Assembly (NCBI GenBank): GCA_964542165.1
Contig: CAZITQ010000003.1
Coordinates: forward strand, 40,183 to 104,182
Reading direction: 5' to 3'
DNA: 64,000 bases
Source: CAYTBN01 sp964542165
GTDB taxonomy: Bacteria > Myxococcota_A > UBA796 > UBA9615 > CAYRNR01
Below the pieces are notes generated by a model, which was not told the origin of the DNA, made no database searches, and saw nothing but the letters and a program-made list of their open reading frames with translations. Every line of letters begins with the position of its first letter. The first letter of the stretch is position 1. Both the position numbers and the translations under genes were made by a program. Shown here piece by piece: positions 50,352 to 59,222 of this stretch.

Positions 50352-51828
50352 TCCCCACACGCCGGCCGAGGAGGCCGTCCGTCGCCAGCGCAGCGATCAG
50401 CGACGCTCCCTGGAGGAGAGTCGTACGCGGGGATTTCTGTGGACCCAGACCGCCCTGCTCGCCATCGGCGCGGTCCTGTCAGTCAGCACCGCCCTGACCG
50501 GGACCACCACCCAGCTCGTCCTGATCCAGACGCTGGTCTTCTCCAGCCTCTTCGGCGTGCTCACCGCCCTGGGCTGGTTCCTGTTCCTACGGCGCAAGGC
50601 GACCACCTCCGTGGTGATCGGGCTGCTGTACGTGGACTCGATCGTCGCGCTGTTCCTGCTGTACGTCGCCGGCGAGTTCGAGGTGGCCATCGGCTTGCTG
50701 TGGTTCGCGATCATCATGGCCCCGATCTACGCCCACAAGAAGCACGCCTGGGGCCTCGCGTTCTTCCAGATCGGCGTGTACCTGGTGCTCATGACGACCC
50801 GGCAGATGCAGCTGTTGCCCTACGGTCAGCTCCTGCCCTACGAGGCCGTGACCCAGTGGCCCTTCGTCATCGACTCGGTCAGCGCGTTCATCGGCATCAC
50901 CCTGGGCATGGCCTACCTCGCCGGTCAGGCGTCGATGGACATCGTCTCGAGCCAGCAACAGCTGGAGGAGGCGGTGGACGAGCAGACCCGCCTCCTCGCC
51001 GACGCCAACGCCGAACTCGCGGCGGCGAGCCGGGCCCTCAAGCGAAGCAACCGGGCCCTCTCCGAGCGCAACGAGCAGCTGGCGGACACCAACACCGATC
51101 TGCAGAGCAGCAACGCGGCGCTGGACCAGTTCAACGCCGCGGTGAGCCACGACCTGCGGTCCCCCTTGCAGACGGTGACCGGCGCAGTCGAGCTGTTGAC
51201 GGTCACCGAACCGGAGATCTCCCGACGGGGTCACGAACGACTCCGTCAGCTGGCGGACGCGACCGACCGGATGGCGCGGATGATCCGCGAGCTGCGCCAC
51301 CTGTCCCAGGTGGGCGAGGCGCCGAAATTCGAGCCGCTCGTGTCCCTGGACGACTGCGTGGACGAGGCCCGGCGGGACCTGGAGATGCGCATCAAGAACG
51401 CCTCGGCGCGGGTCGAGATCGACGGGCCGCTCCCCTCTGCCCGGGGAAGCGCGGGTCTGCTCAAGCAGGTGTTCCAGAACCTGCTGGAGAACGCCATCAA
51501 GTACGGCGCTCCCGGTGGACCGAAGGTCCGAGTGGTCCCCGCTCCGGCGCGGGATCGGCGGGTCGCGGTGGCGGTGGAGGACGACGGCGAGGGCATCGAG
51601 CCCGCCGAGATGCCCGCGGTGTTCCAGATGTTCCGGCGGCTGGATCGGCACGCGGGCACCGACGGGATCGGGGCGGGACTGGCCATCGTCCAGCGCATCG
51701 TGCTGGCCCACAGGGGGTCCATCGCCGTAGAGCGCAGTGAGACGCTCGGGGGAGCCCGGTTCGTGGTCGAGCTCCCCGCCCCCGGCGAGTCATCGGCGGA
51801 GATCGTCGCCCCGTCCCTCGACGACTGA
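50338..51828 (+). CDS. Membrane-bound sensor histidine kinase
   Basis: The 496-residue protein has five or six membrane helices (about 30-200) without a recognisable extracellular domain. A coiled coil (about 205-265), a HisKA domain with the phospho-acceptor His271 in AAVSHDLRSP, and a HATPase domain (N-box NLLENAIKYG, G1 DDGEGI, G2 GIGAGLAIV) follow. No response regulator is adjacent. The ATG lies within the end of the UbiA-like gene, so the two are co-expressed. The 3' end overlaps the convergent WecG-type gene by 39 nt. Confidence 0.9.
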   Translation: MSPADPHTPAEEAVRRQRSDQRRSLEESRTRGFLWTQTALLAIGAVLSVSTALTGTTTQLVLIQTLVFSSLFGVLTALGWFLFLRRKATTSVVIGLLYVDSIVALFLLYVAGEFEVAIGLLWFAIIMAPIYAHKKHAWGLAFFQIGVYLVLMTTRQMQLLPYGQLLPYEAVTQWPFVIDSVSAFIGITLGMAYLAGQASMDIVSSQQQLEEAVDEQTRLLADANAELAAASRALKRSNRALSERNEQLADTNTDLQSSNAALDQFNAAVSHDLRSPLQTVTGAVELLTVTEPEISRRGHERLRQLADATDRMARMIRELRHLSQVGEAPKFEPLVSLDDCVDEARRDLEMRIKNASARVEIDGPLPSARGSAGLLKQVFQNLLENAIKYGAPGGPKVRVVPAPARDRRVAVAVEDDGEGIEPAEMPAVFQMFRRLDRHAGTDGIGAGLAIVQRIVLAHRGSIAVERSETLGGARFVVELPAPGESSAEIVAPSLDD

Positions 51829-52581
51829 CCCCCTCCTCCGTGGCGTCCCCAGGAGCTGCAGCGCCACGAGACGGAAGAACCCCAGGTCGTCGACCAGGTA
51901 CCTGCGGGCCAGCCGCCGCGGTTCCTGGGCCAGCCGGTAGGTCCACTCCAGCCCCGCGCGGGCCATCCAGCGCGGCGCGCGTCGGGTCCGGCCGGCGGCG
52001 ATGTCGAAGGCCCCGCCGACGCCGAGCACGAAGGGCACCGATTCCAGCCGCGATCGTTGACGCGCGACGAACCGCTCCTTCTTGGGCGAGCTGATCCCGA
52101 TGAAGAGCAGCTGGGCCCCCGAATCCCGGATCTCCTCCGCGATGCGGGCCTCCTCCTCCGGATCGAAGTAGCCGTGGTGATGCCCCACCACCCTCAGGTC
52201 GGGGTCCCGCCTGCGGTACCACCGGAGGGCCCGGTCCAGCACCTCCTGGCGGGCGCCGAGCAGGTACACCCCCCAGCCCCGATGAGCGGCGATCTCCAGC
52301 AGGGCGTCGAACAGATCGATGGCCGGGACGCGCTCGGGCAACGGTCGCCCCAGCCAACCCGACGCCCAGACCACCGGAGTACCGTCCGCCGTCACCAGGT
52401 CGCAGCGAGCCACCAGGTCCCGGAACTCCGGATCCCGGTCCATCTTGATCAGCTGGTCGACGTTGACCCCGCAGCCCTGATGGAAACCCCCTCGTTCGAC
52501 GAAGTCCTCGACCCGCTCCACTGCCTGACGCAGGTCGACGACGTCGAAGCGACAGCCGAGGAGGTCGACGCGGTCAGACAT
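51790..52581 (-). CDS. WecG/TagA/CpsF-family glycosyltransferase
   Basis: The 263-residue protein has the GT26 family motifs: NVDQLIKMDRDPEF, DLVTADGTPVVWASGWLG (the catalytic TADG segment), WGVYLLGARQEVLDRAL, GISSPKKERFVA and LGVGGAFDIAAGRTRRAPRW. It transfers a sugar, typically ManNAc or a related residue, to a lipid-linked intermediate in surface polysaccharide assembly. The ATG is within the end of cysC (8-nt overlap). It is the last gene of a GT2-cysC-wecG type operon. Confidence 0.9.
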   Translation of the reverse strand: MSDRVDLLGCRFDVVDLRQAVERVEDFVERGGFHQGCGVNVDQLIKMDRDPEFRDLVARCDLVTADGTPVVWASGWLGRPLPERVPAIDLFDALLEIAAHRGWGVYLLGARQEVLDRALRWYRRRDPDLRVVGHHHGYFDPEEEARIAEEIRDSGAQLLFIGISSPKKERFVARQRSRLESVPFVLGVGGAFDIAAGRTRRAPRWMARAGLEWTYRLAQEPRRLARRYLVDDLGFFRLVALQLLGTPRRRGSVVEGRGDDLRR

Positions 52582-53197
52582 CCACGCCGTCGAGGTAGCC
52601 GTGTCCCTTGAGGTAGGCGATGACACGGTCCGCGCTCTCGTCCGGGGTCTCCCCGTCGGTATCGAGGGCGAGCTCCGGGGCGGCGGGTGGCTCGTAGGGA
52701 GCGGTCTCGGCGATCCCGGTGAAGTTCTTGATCTCACCGGCCCGCGCGCGGGCGTACAGCCCCTTGGGATCCCGCTCCTCGCAGACCGAGAGCGGACTGT
52801 TGACGAAGACCTCGATGAAGTCGCCCGCGGCCTGGATCTCGCGGTTCATGTCCCGGTCCTCGCGGTAGGGAGAGATGAAGGCGGTCAGGTTCACGATGCC
52901 GGCCTGGGTGAACAGTCGCGCGACCTCTCCGATGCGGCGGATGTTCTCGGTGCGATCCTCGGGGCTGAAACCCAGATCCCGGTTCAGTCCGTGGCGCACG
53001 TTGTCCCCATCGAGGACGTAGCAGTGCACGCCCATCTCCGTCAGTTTCTGATCCACCAAGGTCGCGACCGTCGACTTGCCCGACGCGCTCAGGCCGGTGA
53101 ACCATACCGTGACGCCCCTGTGCCCCATGCGGTCCTCCCGCTGTTCCCGGGACACGTGGAGCTGGTGGCGAACGATGTTCTTGCTCTTGGGCTGCAT
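52574..53197 (-). CDS. cysC: Adenylylsulfate (APS) kinase
   Basis: The 207-residue protein is a CysC kinase making PAPS. The P-loop GLSASGKST is at 35-43. DGDNVRHGLNRDLGFSPEDR and NLTAFISPYREDRD follow, the latter with the conserved Ser. ADP-binding VFVNSPLSVCEERDPKGLYARARAGEIKNFTGI ends the core (in pieces). An extra 23-residue N-terminus precedes the core. GGGAG lies before the ATG. No other sulfate assimilation genes are nearby, so PAPS is more likely used for sulfation of a polysaccharide made by the flanking glycosyltransferases. Confidence 0.92.
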   Translation of the reverse strand: MQPKSKNIVRHQLHVSREQREDRMGHRGVTVWFTGLSASGKSTVATLVDQKLTEMGVHCYVLDGDNVRHGLNRDLGFSPEDRTENIRRIGEVARLFTQAGIVNLTAFISPYREDRDMNREIQAAGDFIEVFVNSPLSVCEERDPKGLYARARAGEIKNFTGIAETAPYEPPAAPELALDTDGETPDESADRVIAYLKGHGYLDGVDV

Positions 53198-53299
53198 GGA
53201 TCTCCCGTTTCCTACGGCGTCCGCTGGGTGGGTTGAGGCCGTCCCCCGTCACTGTTGTGGGGTTCTAGTCATTTGTGCCGTCGAGTTCAACTGGAGCGG

Positions 53300-54007
53300 T
53301 CAGGGTCCGCGCCCCAGCCGCAGCTCGGCCCCGAGTCGAGCCATCTCCAGCGAAACGCGGGAGATCCGCTGCCAGGACAGCACCTTGGAGCTTCCGGCGC
53401 GACGAGGACGGATGTGGAGGGTCGTCTCGGCCACGGCGGCGCCCGCCCGGATGGCGCGGATCGGGAGCTCCAGGTTCAGGAAGAACGTCTCGGACGTCAG
53501 GGTCATCCGCGTCAGGTACGAGCGGCGGATCAGGTAGGCCCCGTCCAGGCGGTTGGACACGCCGGTGGCTGCGAAGGTCAACGCACGCAGCCCCCGGCTG
53601 AGCACCTTGCGTCCCAGGTTGTCCGCCTCGCGGAAGCGGTCCGGGTAGTGGCAGATCACCAGGTCCACGCCCTCGGCGGCCTCGAGGAAGCGGTCGATCT
53701 GTTCCGGGGGGACCTGGCCGTCCGCCGGGAGGAGGGTCACCCAGTCCAGGGTCGCCGCGCCGAACCCCGACCGCAGCGCCGCGCCGATCCCCCGGTTGCG
53801 GTCGTGGGAGATCACCTTGACCCCGGGATCGGCGGCGGCCACCTCCTCGGCCCGCTGGCGGGTGAGGTCCGTGGAACCGTCGTCGACGAAGATCAACTCG
53901 TAGCGGGCGACGCGACCGCGCAGGTAGGCCAGCGCCTCCTCCATCACCGGCGCGACGTTCTCCTGCTCGTTGTAGCCGAACATCACGACGGATAGCTCGA
54001 AGGTCAC
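53300..54007 (-). CDS. Family 2 glycosyltransferase, polyprenyl-phosphate type
   Basis: The 235-residue soluble protein has a GT-A fold with LSVVMFGYNEQENV, YELIFVDDGSTDLT, ISHDRNRGIGAALRSGF and LLPADGQVPP, resembling dolichyl/undecaprenyl-phosphate sugar transferases. No membrane helices are present. The start is GTG with GAGGA seven bases upstream. A longer in-frame N-terminus crosses the divergent promoter region. It is the first gene of the GT2-cysC-wecG operon. Confidence 0.85.
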   Translation of the reverse strand: MTFELSVVMFGYNEQENVAPVMEEALAYLRGRVARYELIFVDDGSTDLTRQRAEEVAAADPGVKVISHDRNRGIGAALRSGFGAATLDWVTLLPADGQVPPEQIDRFLEAAEGVDLVICHYPDRFREADNLGRKVLSRGLRALTFAATGVSNRLDGAYLIRRSYLTRMTLTSETFFLNLELPIRAIRAGAAVAETTLHIRPRRAGSSKVLSWQRISRVSLEMARLGAELRLGRGP

Positions 54008-54086
54008 GGCCCGTTCCTCTCTCGTCGGATCCGCCGCCGCACGCGGGGGACGACGAAGGATAAGATCGTCGGCGCTGGGAGGCCAG

Positions 54087-55937
54087 ATGCTTCGGTGGTT
54101 TCTGTGGGCGGTGATCGCCCTCTCATTGGCGCCCGCGCTCCCCACCCGGGCGGAGGACGACGCGGAGGAGCTCGCGCGGAGGGTGGCCCTGGCCCTGGGC
54201 GGCCGCGCCAGGCTGGCCGAGCTCACGGGATTCCGGGCCGTCGCCGACGTGCAGGGGCTGGGGCTGGAAGGTCGGTCCACGGTCTGGTCGGCCTTCCCGG
54301 ATCGCCAGCGGAGCGAGCTCGACCTGGGCCCCTTGTCGCTGCTGCTGGTGGCCGCCGGGGGCGAGGCCTGGCACCGGGATCACAATGGCACCGTCGTCCG
54401 CCTGAACCCTCAGCAGCAGGCGGACGTGCACACCTCGCTGTTCGCGGACGCCTATCGCCCCTGGCTCGATCCCGTGGCGGTCAGCGGCCTGACCGTCCTG
54501 GGGGAGGAGGCGATCGAGGGGCGGCGCCTGATCCGCGGGCGAATTGCCCCCGCGGGGGGCAACCCCGCCGACCTGTGGATCGACGCCGAGACCGGGCTGC
54601 CGGCGCGGACGGCGCAACGGGACGAGAGCGGCCTGGGGTGGGACGTGGTGCGGATGTCGGACTACCGGGAGGTGGACGGGGTCCAGGTCCCCTTCCTGCT
54701 CGAGTCCTTCAACGACCAGCTCCCCGACAACGCCTCGACCTACCGCATCCGGGAGATGGTGTGGAACGCGCCGGCGGATCCGGGGCTGTTCACCCGGCCC
54801 AACGAGCAGGGGGACGTCACCTTCCCGCCCGGGGTGACCTCCCTCTCCCTGCCCATGACGGTGGAGGCGCGCCATCTCTTCGTCCGCGGCCACCTGGTGG
54901 GGGACGGCGCGGGGGAGGACGGGTTGTTCCTGCTGGACACGGCCACCACCCTCACGATGCTGGACCGCGCGGTGGTCGAGGCCATTGGCCTGCAGACCGA
55001 CGGCGAGCTGCAGGGGCTGGCGGTGGGCGGGACGATGGAGGTGGCGCTGGTCGAGCTGCCGTTCCTGAAGGTCGGCGGAGTGTACCTGGAGGGTCAGGTG
55101 GTCGGTGTCACCGACCTGTCCGCCGTCCAGGAGCAGATGGGGCTCCCGGTGGTCGGCCTGCTCGGGTACGACTTCTTCAGCCGGATGGTGGTGACCCTGG
55201 ACTACAGCGGCCAGTGCACGCTCCACCACGGCAACACCTGGCGGGTGCCCGAAGGCGGCGTGACCCTGCCGCTGCGGTTCATGGACCAGCAGCCCACGGT
55301 GCGGGCCACCCTCGACGGGGTGCACGCGGGGGACTGGCGACTGGACACGGGGGCGGATGCGCTGACGGTCCACGCACCGGCGGCGGAGGCCTGGTCCCTC
55401 GAAGAGCGCCACGGCCCCGGTTTCGCCATCGGCGCCCAGGGCATGGGCGGCGAGACCGCTTCTCGTGTGCTCGAGGCCCGGCGATTCCAGCTCGGTCCCT
55501 ACGCGGTCGACCGCCCCTCCCTCATCGTCCCCCACGACCCCGACGGGGTGCTGCGGGCCGAGGGTACGGTGGGAAACCTGGGCAACTCGGTGCTGGAGCA
55601 CTTCACCGTGACCGTGGACTTCTCCGGGCAGCGGGTGCACCTCCAGCCCGGACCCAGGGCCGGCGACACCCTGACCGTGCACACGGCGGACTTCGATGTC
55701 GGCTGGATGGGGGCGGGCGTCGAGGTGCTGTGGGTGTTGCCGGGAGGAACGAGTGATGGAGCGGGGCTCCAGGCCGGTCAACGGGTCCTGCGCATCGACG
55801 GGCGCCGCGCCGTGACCTGGACCGAGGGGGAGATCGACGCGCTGCTGGGCGGGGCTGGATCCCCCTCGACGAGACTCGTCGTCCGGGACGACGTCGGACG
55901 TCGACGGGTCACCCTCGCCATCCCGCCGGCGCCCTGA
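54087..55937 (+). CDS. Exported protein with two retropepsin-like domains and a PDZ domain
   Basis: The 616-residue protein has a signal peptide (1-22). An N-terminal beta-rich region (about 30-250) resembles lipoprotein-carrier-like folds. Two aspartic-protease-like halves follow: one with LLDTATTL (Asp284, DTA instead of DTG) and one with RLDTGADAL (Asp420, complete DTG). A C-terminal PDZ domain (about 525-610; GGTSDGAGLQAGQRVLRIDG) ends it. The tandem halves could form an intramolecular dimer like pepsin. Location is probably periplasmic. GGGAGG is four bases before the ATG. It precedes the WD40-FGE-CHAT operon by 58 bp and may be co-transcribed with it. Confidence 0.8.
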   Translation: MLRWFLWAVIALSLAPALPTRAEDDAEELARRVALALGGRARLAELTGFRAVADVQGLGLEGRSTVWSAFPDRQRSELDLGPLSLLLVAAGGEAWHRDHNGTVVRLNPQQQADVHTSLFADAYRPWLDPVAVSGLTVLGEEAIEGRRLIRGRIAPAGGNPADLWIDAETGLPARTAQRDESGLGWDVVRMSDYREVDGVQVPFLLESFNDQLPDNASTYRIREMVWNAPADPGLFTRPNEQGDVTFPPGVTSLSLPMTVEARHLFVRGHLVGDGAGEDGLFLLDTATTLTMLDRAVVEAIGLQTDGELQGLAVGGTMEVALVELPFLKVGGVYLEGQVVGVTDLSAVQEQMGLPVVGLLGYDFFSRMVVTLDYSGQCTLHHGNTWRVPEGGVTLPLRFMDQQPTVRATLDGVHAGDWRLDTGADALTVHAPAAEAWSLEERHGPGFAIGAQGMGGETASRVLEARRFQLGPYAVDRPSLIVPHDPDGVLRAEGTVGNLGNSVLEHFTVTVDFSGQRVHLQPGPRAGDTLTVHTADFDVGWMGAGVEVLWVLPGGTSDGAGLQAGQRVLRIDGRRAVTWTEGEIDALLGGAGSPSTRLVVRDDVGRRRVTLAIPPAP

Positions 55938-55995
55938 GCACGCGGCTGGATCGGACCCCGCCCGTGCGGGAAGATAGCGCGTCAGGGGCCGACGA

Positions 55996-58200
55996 TTGCC
56001 GACGACGTTCCGATACTCGAGAGCCGGCTCACACGCCGACCCGTCACCCAGGCGGCGAGGGCATCGCGCCCCCTGGACCCTCCTCGCCCTCCTCCTCATC
56101 GCCGGGCTCTCCCCGGTGCCGTCGCTCGCGGCGCCCGCGATCCAGGCTCGTCCCCGGTTCTTCGCCGGGGAAGGGCCGCGGGAGATCTCGAGCCTGGCGG
56201 TCTCGCCGGATGGACGGCGAGTCGCCACCGGCGGGGAGATGGGGACGGTCAGTGTTTGGGACGTGGCCACCGGCGCCGAGGTGCACCGATTCGCCCTCCA
56301 TCCCCGCTGGCAGGCGCCGGTTCTCGCCATCGCGTTCTCGCCGGACGGCGCATCCCTGGCCGCTTCCCGGGAGCGGGGGATCATCCGCCACTGGAGCCTG
56401 GTGGACGGATCCACGCTGGCGGAGCTGTCGTTCGAAGGCCACCCGCGATGGATCGCGTTCTCGGGTGACGGCACGGAGATCCACGTCGGTGCGGAGGGCG
56501 GGATCCTGCGGTGGCGAACCGCGGATGGCGCGGGCCTCGACACCGTCGAGCTGACCGGTACGCCGATTGCCATCTCGGCGTCGGGGGCGGGTTTCGTGAC
56601 CCAGGAGGAGCGCTGTGGACCGCTGTGGGCGTGTCCGGAGGGCGCAGCGTCCTGCCGACAGCTGACCGCTCCGCAGGCCTCGGGGTGCGTCTCTGTGGCC
56701 ATCTCCCCGGACGGCACCCGCCTGGCCACCGGCGGCTGGGAGGAGGTCACCACGGTCTGGGACGCCGCGCGAGGTAGGCCGATTCGGGATCTCACCGGCC
56801 ACGAGCGCTACGTGACGGCCATCGCCTTCTCCCCCGACGGGTACCGGCTGGCGACCGCCGGGGACGACCAGACCGTCTGGGTATGGGAGGTGGCCACGGG
56901 TACTGCGCTTGCGGTCCTGGAGGGGTATTCCAGCGCGATGGACGAGCTGGCCTTCGCTCCCGACGGGAGCTGGCTGGCCACCAGCGGCGAGGACGGTACC
57001 GTTCGGATCTGGGACACCAGCAATGGACGTGAGATTCGGCGCCTGGGAGACAGGACCCTCCAGTACGGCCACATGGCGCTCTCCGCCGACGGCCGTCGGC
57101 TGGCCCTGGCCGCGCCGGGAACCGACGGTGGAACCGCGGTGGTCTGGGACCTGCGGACCGGGCGAGAGATCGCCCGCTACCCGGGGGACGAGAATTCTCG
57201 GTGGACGGCGGCTCTCTCGCCGGACGGGGCCGAGCTGCTGGTCGATGGTGGTGACTCGCACGTCGCCCTGTTCGACGTCTCGGGTTCATGGACGCCCCTG
57301 GCGTGGGAGACCGAGGGTCCGGTCATGTCGGCGGCGTTCTCCGGCGACGGCTCGCGGTTTCACGTCGGTACGGCGTACGGACACGTGCAGACCTTCGACC
57401 TCTCGACGGGCCTCCAGCTCTCGGACGTCGACCTGGACCACGCCGACATTCGCGCCCTGGTATCCGACCGCCGAAGGCCCCGGCTGTACGGTGCCGCAGG
57501 CAAGACGATGCATGCCTGGGATGGACGCCTCCCCGAGACGGTCTGGTCCGTCCAGGCCTTTGCCGACTCCGAGGAGCACGTCACCGAACTGACCCTGTCC
57601 CGCGATGGACGCCGGATCGCGGGCGCCGGCGAAAAGGAGATCGCGGTCTGGGATGCCGGCGACGGGCGCAAGCTCCACGAACTCCTCTTCTCGGGCCACG
57701 TCGTGTGGGACCTGGCCCTCGGCCCCCGATCGGGCGCTCTGCTGGCGGCCGGCCCGTATGCCATTCAGTACTGGCGGGACCCCCGCAAGCCGGACTCGCA
57801 CCTGTGGTGGGGGCACGTGGACGCGGTCGCCGGAGTGGCCTTCACCGATGACGAACGCCGCGCCATCTCCGCGTCCCGCGACGGGAGCGCCCGGATCTGG
57901 GACACGCGCACTGGGCGCGAACTCTGTCGGTTCTACTCCTTCCGCGAAGGCGGCTGGGCGGTGCTGGATCGGGACGGGCGGTTCGACGCCTCGGACCTGA
58001 ACGGCCTGCGGGGCCTGGTGTCGGTGGTCGACGGCGAGCTGGTCCCGTTGCGGGATTTCGCGGACACCTTCCACCTCCCCGGCCTGCTGGGAAAGGTCCT
58101 GCGCGGTGAACGCCTGAAGGCGGTCCCCGACGGGTCGGGATTCCAGGTGTTCGAGGCCGAACCCGGACCGGAGCCGGGGGATGGCGGGGGGGAGCCGTGA
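55996..58200 (+). CDS. Exported 14-repeat WD40 protein
   Basis: The 734-residue protein has a signal peptide-like segment (about 25-47). Fourteen WD40 repeats follow between about 55 and 645 (for example AFSPDGYRLATAGDDQTVWV, SGEDGTVRIWD), enough for two seven-bladed propellers. The last 85 residues (GGWAVLDRDGRFDASDL and FHLPGLLGKVLRGERLK) resemble the module that joins WD40 repeats to caspase domains in other bacteria, but no protease domain follows. The start is a TTG with AGGGG upstream. The stop overlaps the FGE-like gene by four bases. It probably acts as an interaction platform for the two following proteins. Confidence 0.83.
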   Translation: MPTTFRYSRAGSHADPSPRRRGHRAPWTLLALLLIAGLSPVPSLAAPAIQARPRFFAGEGPREISSLAVSPDGRRVATGGEMGTVSVWDVATGAEVHRFALHPRWQAPVLAIAFSPDGASLAASRERGIIRHWSLVDGSTLAELSFEGHPRWIAFSGDGTEIHVGAEGGILRWRTADGAGLDTVELTGTPIAISASGAGFVTQEERCGPLWACPEGAASCRQLTAPQASGCVSVAISPDGTRLATGGWEEVTTVWDAARGRPIRDLTGHERYVTAIAFSPDGYRLATAGDDQTVWVWEVATGTALAVLEGYSSAMDELAFAPDGSWLATSGEDGTVRIWDTSNGREIRRLGDRTLQYGHMALSADGRRLALAAPGTDGGTAVVWDLRTGREIARYPGDENSRWTAALSPDGAELLVDGGDSHVALFDVSGSWTPLAWETEGPVMSAAFSGDGSRFHVGTAYGHVQTFDLSTGLQLSDVDLDHADIRALVSDRRRPRLYGAAGKTMHAWDGRLPETVWSVQAFADSEEHVTELTLSRDGRRIAGAGEKEIAVWDAGDGRKLHELLFSGHVVWDLALGPRSGALLAAGPYAIQYWRDPRKPDSHLWWGHVDAVAGVAFTDDERRAISASRDGSARIWDTRTGRELCRFYSFREGGWAVLDRDGRFDASDLNGLRGLVSVVDGELVPLRDFADTFHLPGLLGKVLRGERLKAVPDGSGFQVFEAEPGPEPGDGGGEP

Positions 58201-59222
58201 TTCCTCGCAGGCGCGCCATCGCGAGACGAGGAGCGGGACCGTGGGTCTGCGTGATCGCCATGATCCTCAGCCCGGCGCTGCTCGCCAAGCGACCGGCGGG
58301 TCCGGTGACCGACACGGGGTCGACCGCCCCGGCGACCGAGATCCGCCTGATCCAGCTCCCGCCCGGCGAGTTCGTCGCCAACGACCGGCTCGATCCCATC
58401 GAGCTCGGCTGGAATCACGACCGGGAAGTGCCCCCGGCGGCTCGCATCCGGCTCACGCGTCCCTTCGCCCTGGGCGCGACCGAGGTGACCCAGGCGCAGT
58501 GGCGGCGGGTGATGGGAGGCATCCCCCGCCTGGACGAGGAGGAACTGGAGACGCTGAGGTCCGCGGTGGGCACCGACGAATCGGCGGTCGTCGCCGACGC
58601 GCTCCCCGTCGTTGGCATGACCTGGCACGACGCCGTCGAATTCTGCAACCGACTCTCGGCGATGGAGGGGTACGAACCCGCATACGTCATGCTCGGAGGG
58701 GGCGATCTCGTCCGCTGGAACCGGGATGCTGCGGGCTACCGCCTCCCGACCCGGGCCGAGTGGGAGTATGCGGCCCGCGCCGGCACCCCGTGGCGGTTCG
58801 CCGGGACCGACGACGAAGGGGAGTTGTGCGGGTTCGCCAACGTCCGGGACGCCACCCTCGGCCCCCCGGGTGAGTGGATGTGGACCGAGGGTGGCGTGGC
58901 GGAGTGTGACGACGGGTTCGCGGGGCCGGGCCCGGTGGGGTCGCTGGAACCCAACGGGTGGGGGTTCTTCGACCTGAGCGGCAACGTCGGGGAGTGGGTC
59001 TGGGACCTGTGCTGCGAGGACCCCGAGGATGGAGCGCAGGATCCCACGGGCGCCGTCTGGGGCGGCGGGTGGCCCTGCCGCAGGACCTGCGGGGGCAGCT
59101 GGTGGGACGGCCCGACCCGGGCCCGCGCGGACATGGCCGGGATCGAGAGCGCGGACGAGGGTGGGTTCGCCCTCGGTCTTCGAGTCGCTCGAACGCTGAC
59201 CCCTTCGGGGGGTGCGCCGTGA
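58197..59222 (+). CDS. Exported FGE-sulfatase-family protein lacking the FGE cysteine pair
   Basis: The 341-residue protein has a signal peptide (about 10-31) and an FGE/SUMF1 domain (about 45-335). Its signatures are LPPGEFVAND, FALGATEVTQAQWRRVMG, LPVVGMTWHDAVEFCNRLS, YRLPTRAEWEYAARAG, SGNVGEWVWD and CGGSWWDGPTRARA. True formylglycine-generating enzymes have two copper-binding cysteines shortly after GGSW; these are absent here, so sulfatase activation is unlikely. Such domains occur as effectors or sugar/protein-binding modules in bacterial conflict proteins. The start is GTG overlapping the WD40 stop. Confidence 0.82.
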   Translation: MIPRRRAIARRGAGPWVCVIAMILSPALLAKRPAGPVTDTGSTAPATEIRLIQLPPGEFVANDRLDPIELGWNHDREVPPAARIRLTRPFALGATEVTQAQWRRVMGGIPRLDEEELETLRSAVGTDESAVVADALPVVGMTWHDAVEFCNRLSAMEGYEPAYVMLGGGDLVRWNRDAAGYRLPTRAEWEYAARAGTPWRFAGTDDEGELCGFANVRDATLGPPGEWMWTEGGVAECDDGFAGPGPVGSLEPNGWGFFDLSGNVGEWVWDLCCEDPEDGAQDPTGAVWGGGWPCRRTCGGSWWDGPTRARADMAGIESADEGGFALGLRVARTLTPSGGAP

